Shown piece by piece: positions 5,597-6,311 of a stretch of 6,311 nucleotides of DNA. The first letter of the stretch is position 1, and every line of letters begins with the position of its first letter. Below the pieces are notes generated by a model. The model saw nothing but the letters and a program-made list of their open reading frames with translations, did not search any database and had not been told where the DNA came from. A program made the translations under genes and the position numbers. This stretch comes from Methanomicrobiales archaeon (lineage in GTDB: Archaea > Halobacteriota > Methanomicrobia > Methanomicrobiales > Methanospirillaceae). Location: NCBI GenBank assembly GCA_012520015.1, contig JAAYPD010000415.1, positions 1 to 6,311 on the forward strand, read 5' to 3'.

Positions 5597-6274
5597 TTAC
5601 TCAACGGTTCCGGTCATTTCTGCATACATGGTAATAATCTCGTTCATGGCGGCGACGGCTACAGGAGTCCCACCCCTTGTTCCTACATTTGAGATAGAAG
5701 GAATGTCAATGCTCCTTAAAAGCTCTTTTGATTCAGCAGCATTTACAAAGCCGACCGGTGTGCCGATGACAAGAGCTGGCCGCACCCCTTTTTTCACAAG
5801 GTCGCACAATATCAAAAGTGCAGACGGGGCATTTCCTATAACAATGATAGATCCTGTAAGTCTGTTCCCTAATGACAATAGCGCAGCAGAAGTCCTCGTC
5901 TTACCCCCGGTATCTGTTGATGACATTATGTCAAGGATGCAGGTGACCGGACTGTTATGACCTTTCTTCTGGATACCTGTCTGAACCATCCTGATATCAG
6001 TAAATATTGGTGCACCTGCCCTGAGTGCGTCCAGTCCGGCCTTAACCGGGTCTCCATTAAACCTCAGAAGTTCTGCCATCGAGAAATCCCCGACAGAGAT
6101 AGAACATCTCTGACGTATACGGTCAAAAGGTCCCGAATCGCCGATTGTTCTCCTGGCAAGTTCTCTTGAAGTAAGTGAGATGGTATAACCTTCAGCCGTA
6201 TCTGCCCCGATATCAGTATAATCAGTATACATATTTCCTGTGGTACCCGCGAGGGGTGAACATTCCTCTGGCAT
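5597..6274 (-). CDS. cbiC: Cobalt-precorrin-8 methylmutase CbiC, lacking the usual catalytic His
   Basis: This 225-residue protein matches the CbiC/CobH methylmutase family over its length: TDIRMVQTGI (92-101), KTRTSAAL (125-132), GNAPSAL (147-153), TPVGFVNAAESKE (172-184) and a Gly-rich GTRGGTP (198-204). The enzyme moves a methyl group from C11 to C12 of cobalt-precorrin-8, giving cobyrinate. In Pseudomonas CobH the catalytic His43 sits in R-M-V-H-A-C-G. Here the aligned segment is R56-C-S-I59-S-V-G-D, so Ile replaces His, while the Arg matching CobH R116 is kept (R127). This may be a lineage-wide variant. Two ATGs are possible. The one at 6274 has GGAGG (6282-6286) seven bases upstream. 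The one at 6280 is only one base from it, though it would overlap an upstream TGA as ATGA. First gene of the visible cbi run. Confidence 0.92.
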   Translation of the reverse strand: MPEECSPLAGTTGNMYTDYTDIGADTAEGYTISLTSRELARRTIGDSGPFDRIRQRCSISVGDFSMAELLRFNGDPVKAGLDALRAGAPIFTDIRMVQTGIQKKGHNSPVTCILDIMSSTDTGGKTRTSAALLSLGNRLTGSIIVIGNAPSALLILCDLVKKGVRPALVIGTPVGFVNAAESKELLRSIDIPSISNVGTRGGTPVAVAAMNEIITMYAEMTGTVE

Positions 6275-6276
6275 CT

Positions 6277-6311
6277 TCATGCCTCCTGAGCATTCGTGTC
6301 TCTTCCCCGCC
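6277..6311 (-). CDS. Possible C-terminal end of an upstream operon gene
   Basis: On the minus strand one frame enters from the right edge without a stop and ends at TGA (6277-6279), giving the last residues RGRDTNAQEA. This stop lies just before the preferred cbiC ATG and overlaps the alternative one. Such close packing matches the cbiC-cbiD-cbiE junctions, so an upstream co-transcribed gene, perhaps another cbi gene, is likely. The fragment is too short to identify, and the frame choice is an inference from operon packing. Confidence 0.3.
   Translation of the reverse strand, partial: RGRDTNAQEA
6282..6288 (-). promoter_or_regulatory. Ribosome binding site deciding the cbiC start
   Basis: The minus strand reads CAGGAGG here, a strong Shine-Dalgarno match. 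Its GGAGG core lies seven bases before the ATG at 6274 and only one base before the ATG at 6280, so it favours 6274. Confidence 0.6.

Noticed and set aside
5596..5604. TTG start for cbiD overlapping the end of cbiC
   Set aside because: The ATG at 5595 is a stronger codon, lies one base after the cbiC stop and loses only three residues. The TTG cannot be fully excluded.

Overview
This window looks like methanogenic archaeal DNA, most like a Methanomicrobiales member such as Methanospirillum. The evidence is the archaeal-type CbiC, CbiD and CbiE proteins of the early-cobalt cobamide pathway, an archaeal BRE/TATA element in front of a probably leaderless gene, moderate GC, and a COG1313-type radical SAM activase. 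The genus is inferred from the feel of the proteins and was not checked by a search. Every convincing gene lies on the minus strand.

Reading in the direction of transcription, from the right edge to the left: the last codons of an unidentified gene are followed without a gap by cbiC, cbiD and cbiE. These form a tight, overlapping operon (6274 down to 4007) for corrin-ring methylation and the C8 methylmutase step of anaerobic cobamide synthesis. A non-coding gap of 434 bp (3573-4006) follows. It holds a perfect 11-bp inverted repeat enclosing a second hairpin, a perfect 9-bp stem-loop, repeated C-rich/G-rich motifs, a consensus-like ribosome binding site pointing the other way (plus strand), and a plus-strand TATA-like box. 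Next come an intact transposase-like gene of the IS1634/IS4 superfamily (3572-2043), a stand-alone PflX-like radical SAM protein (1922-1008), and a membrane-anchored 5'-nucleotidase-type metallophosphatase that runs off the left edge (932-1).

The three cbi genes act in one pathway: CbiD methylates C1 of cobalt-precorrin-5B, CbiE methylates C5 of cobalt-precorrin-7, and CbiC migrates the C11 methyl group to C12 to give cobyrinate. Methanogens need the resulting cobamide for corrinoid methyltransferases. The transposase appears to have landed, or been retained, directly downstream of this operon. The radical SAM and nucleotidase genes show no obvious link to cobamide synthesis.

Most worth a second look: (1) the transposase reading frame is intact, but the second catalytic Asp position reads Gly, so it may be inactive or repurposed; (2) CbiC has Ile where the catalytic His of CobH lies, although the rest of the family signature is intact; (3) the structured gap downstream of cbiE, which could encode a small RNA or a control element. 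I found no rRNA, tRNA or CRISPR array.
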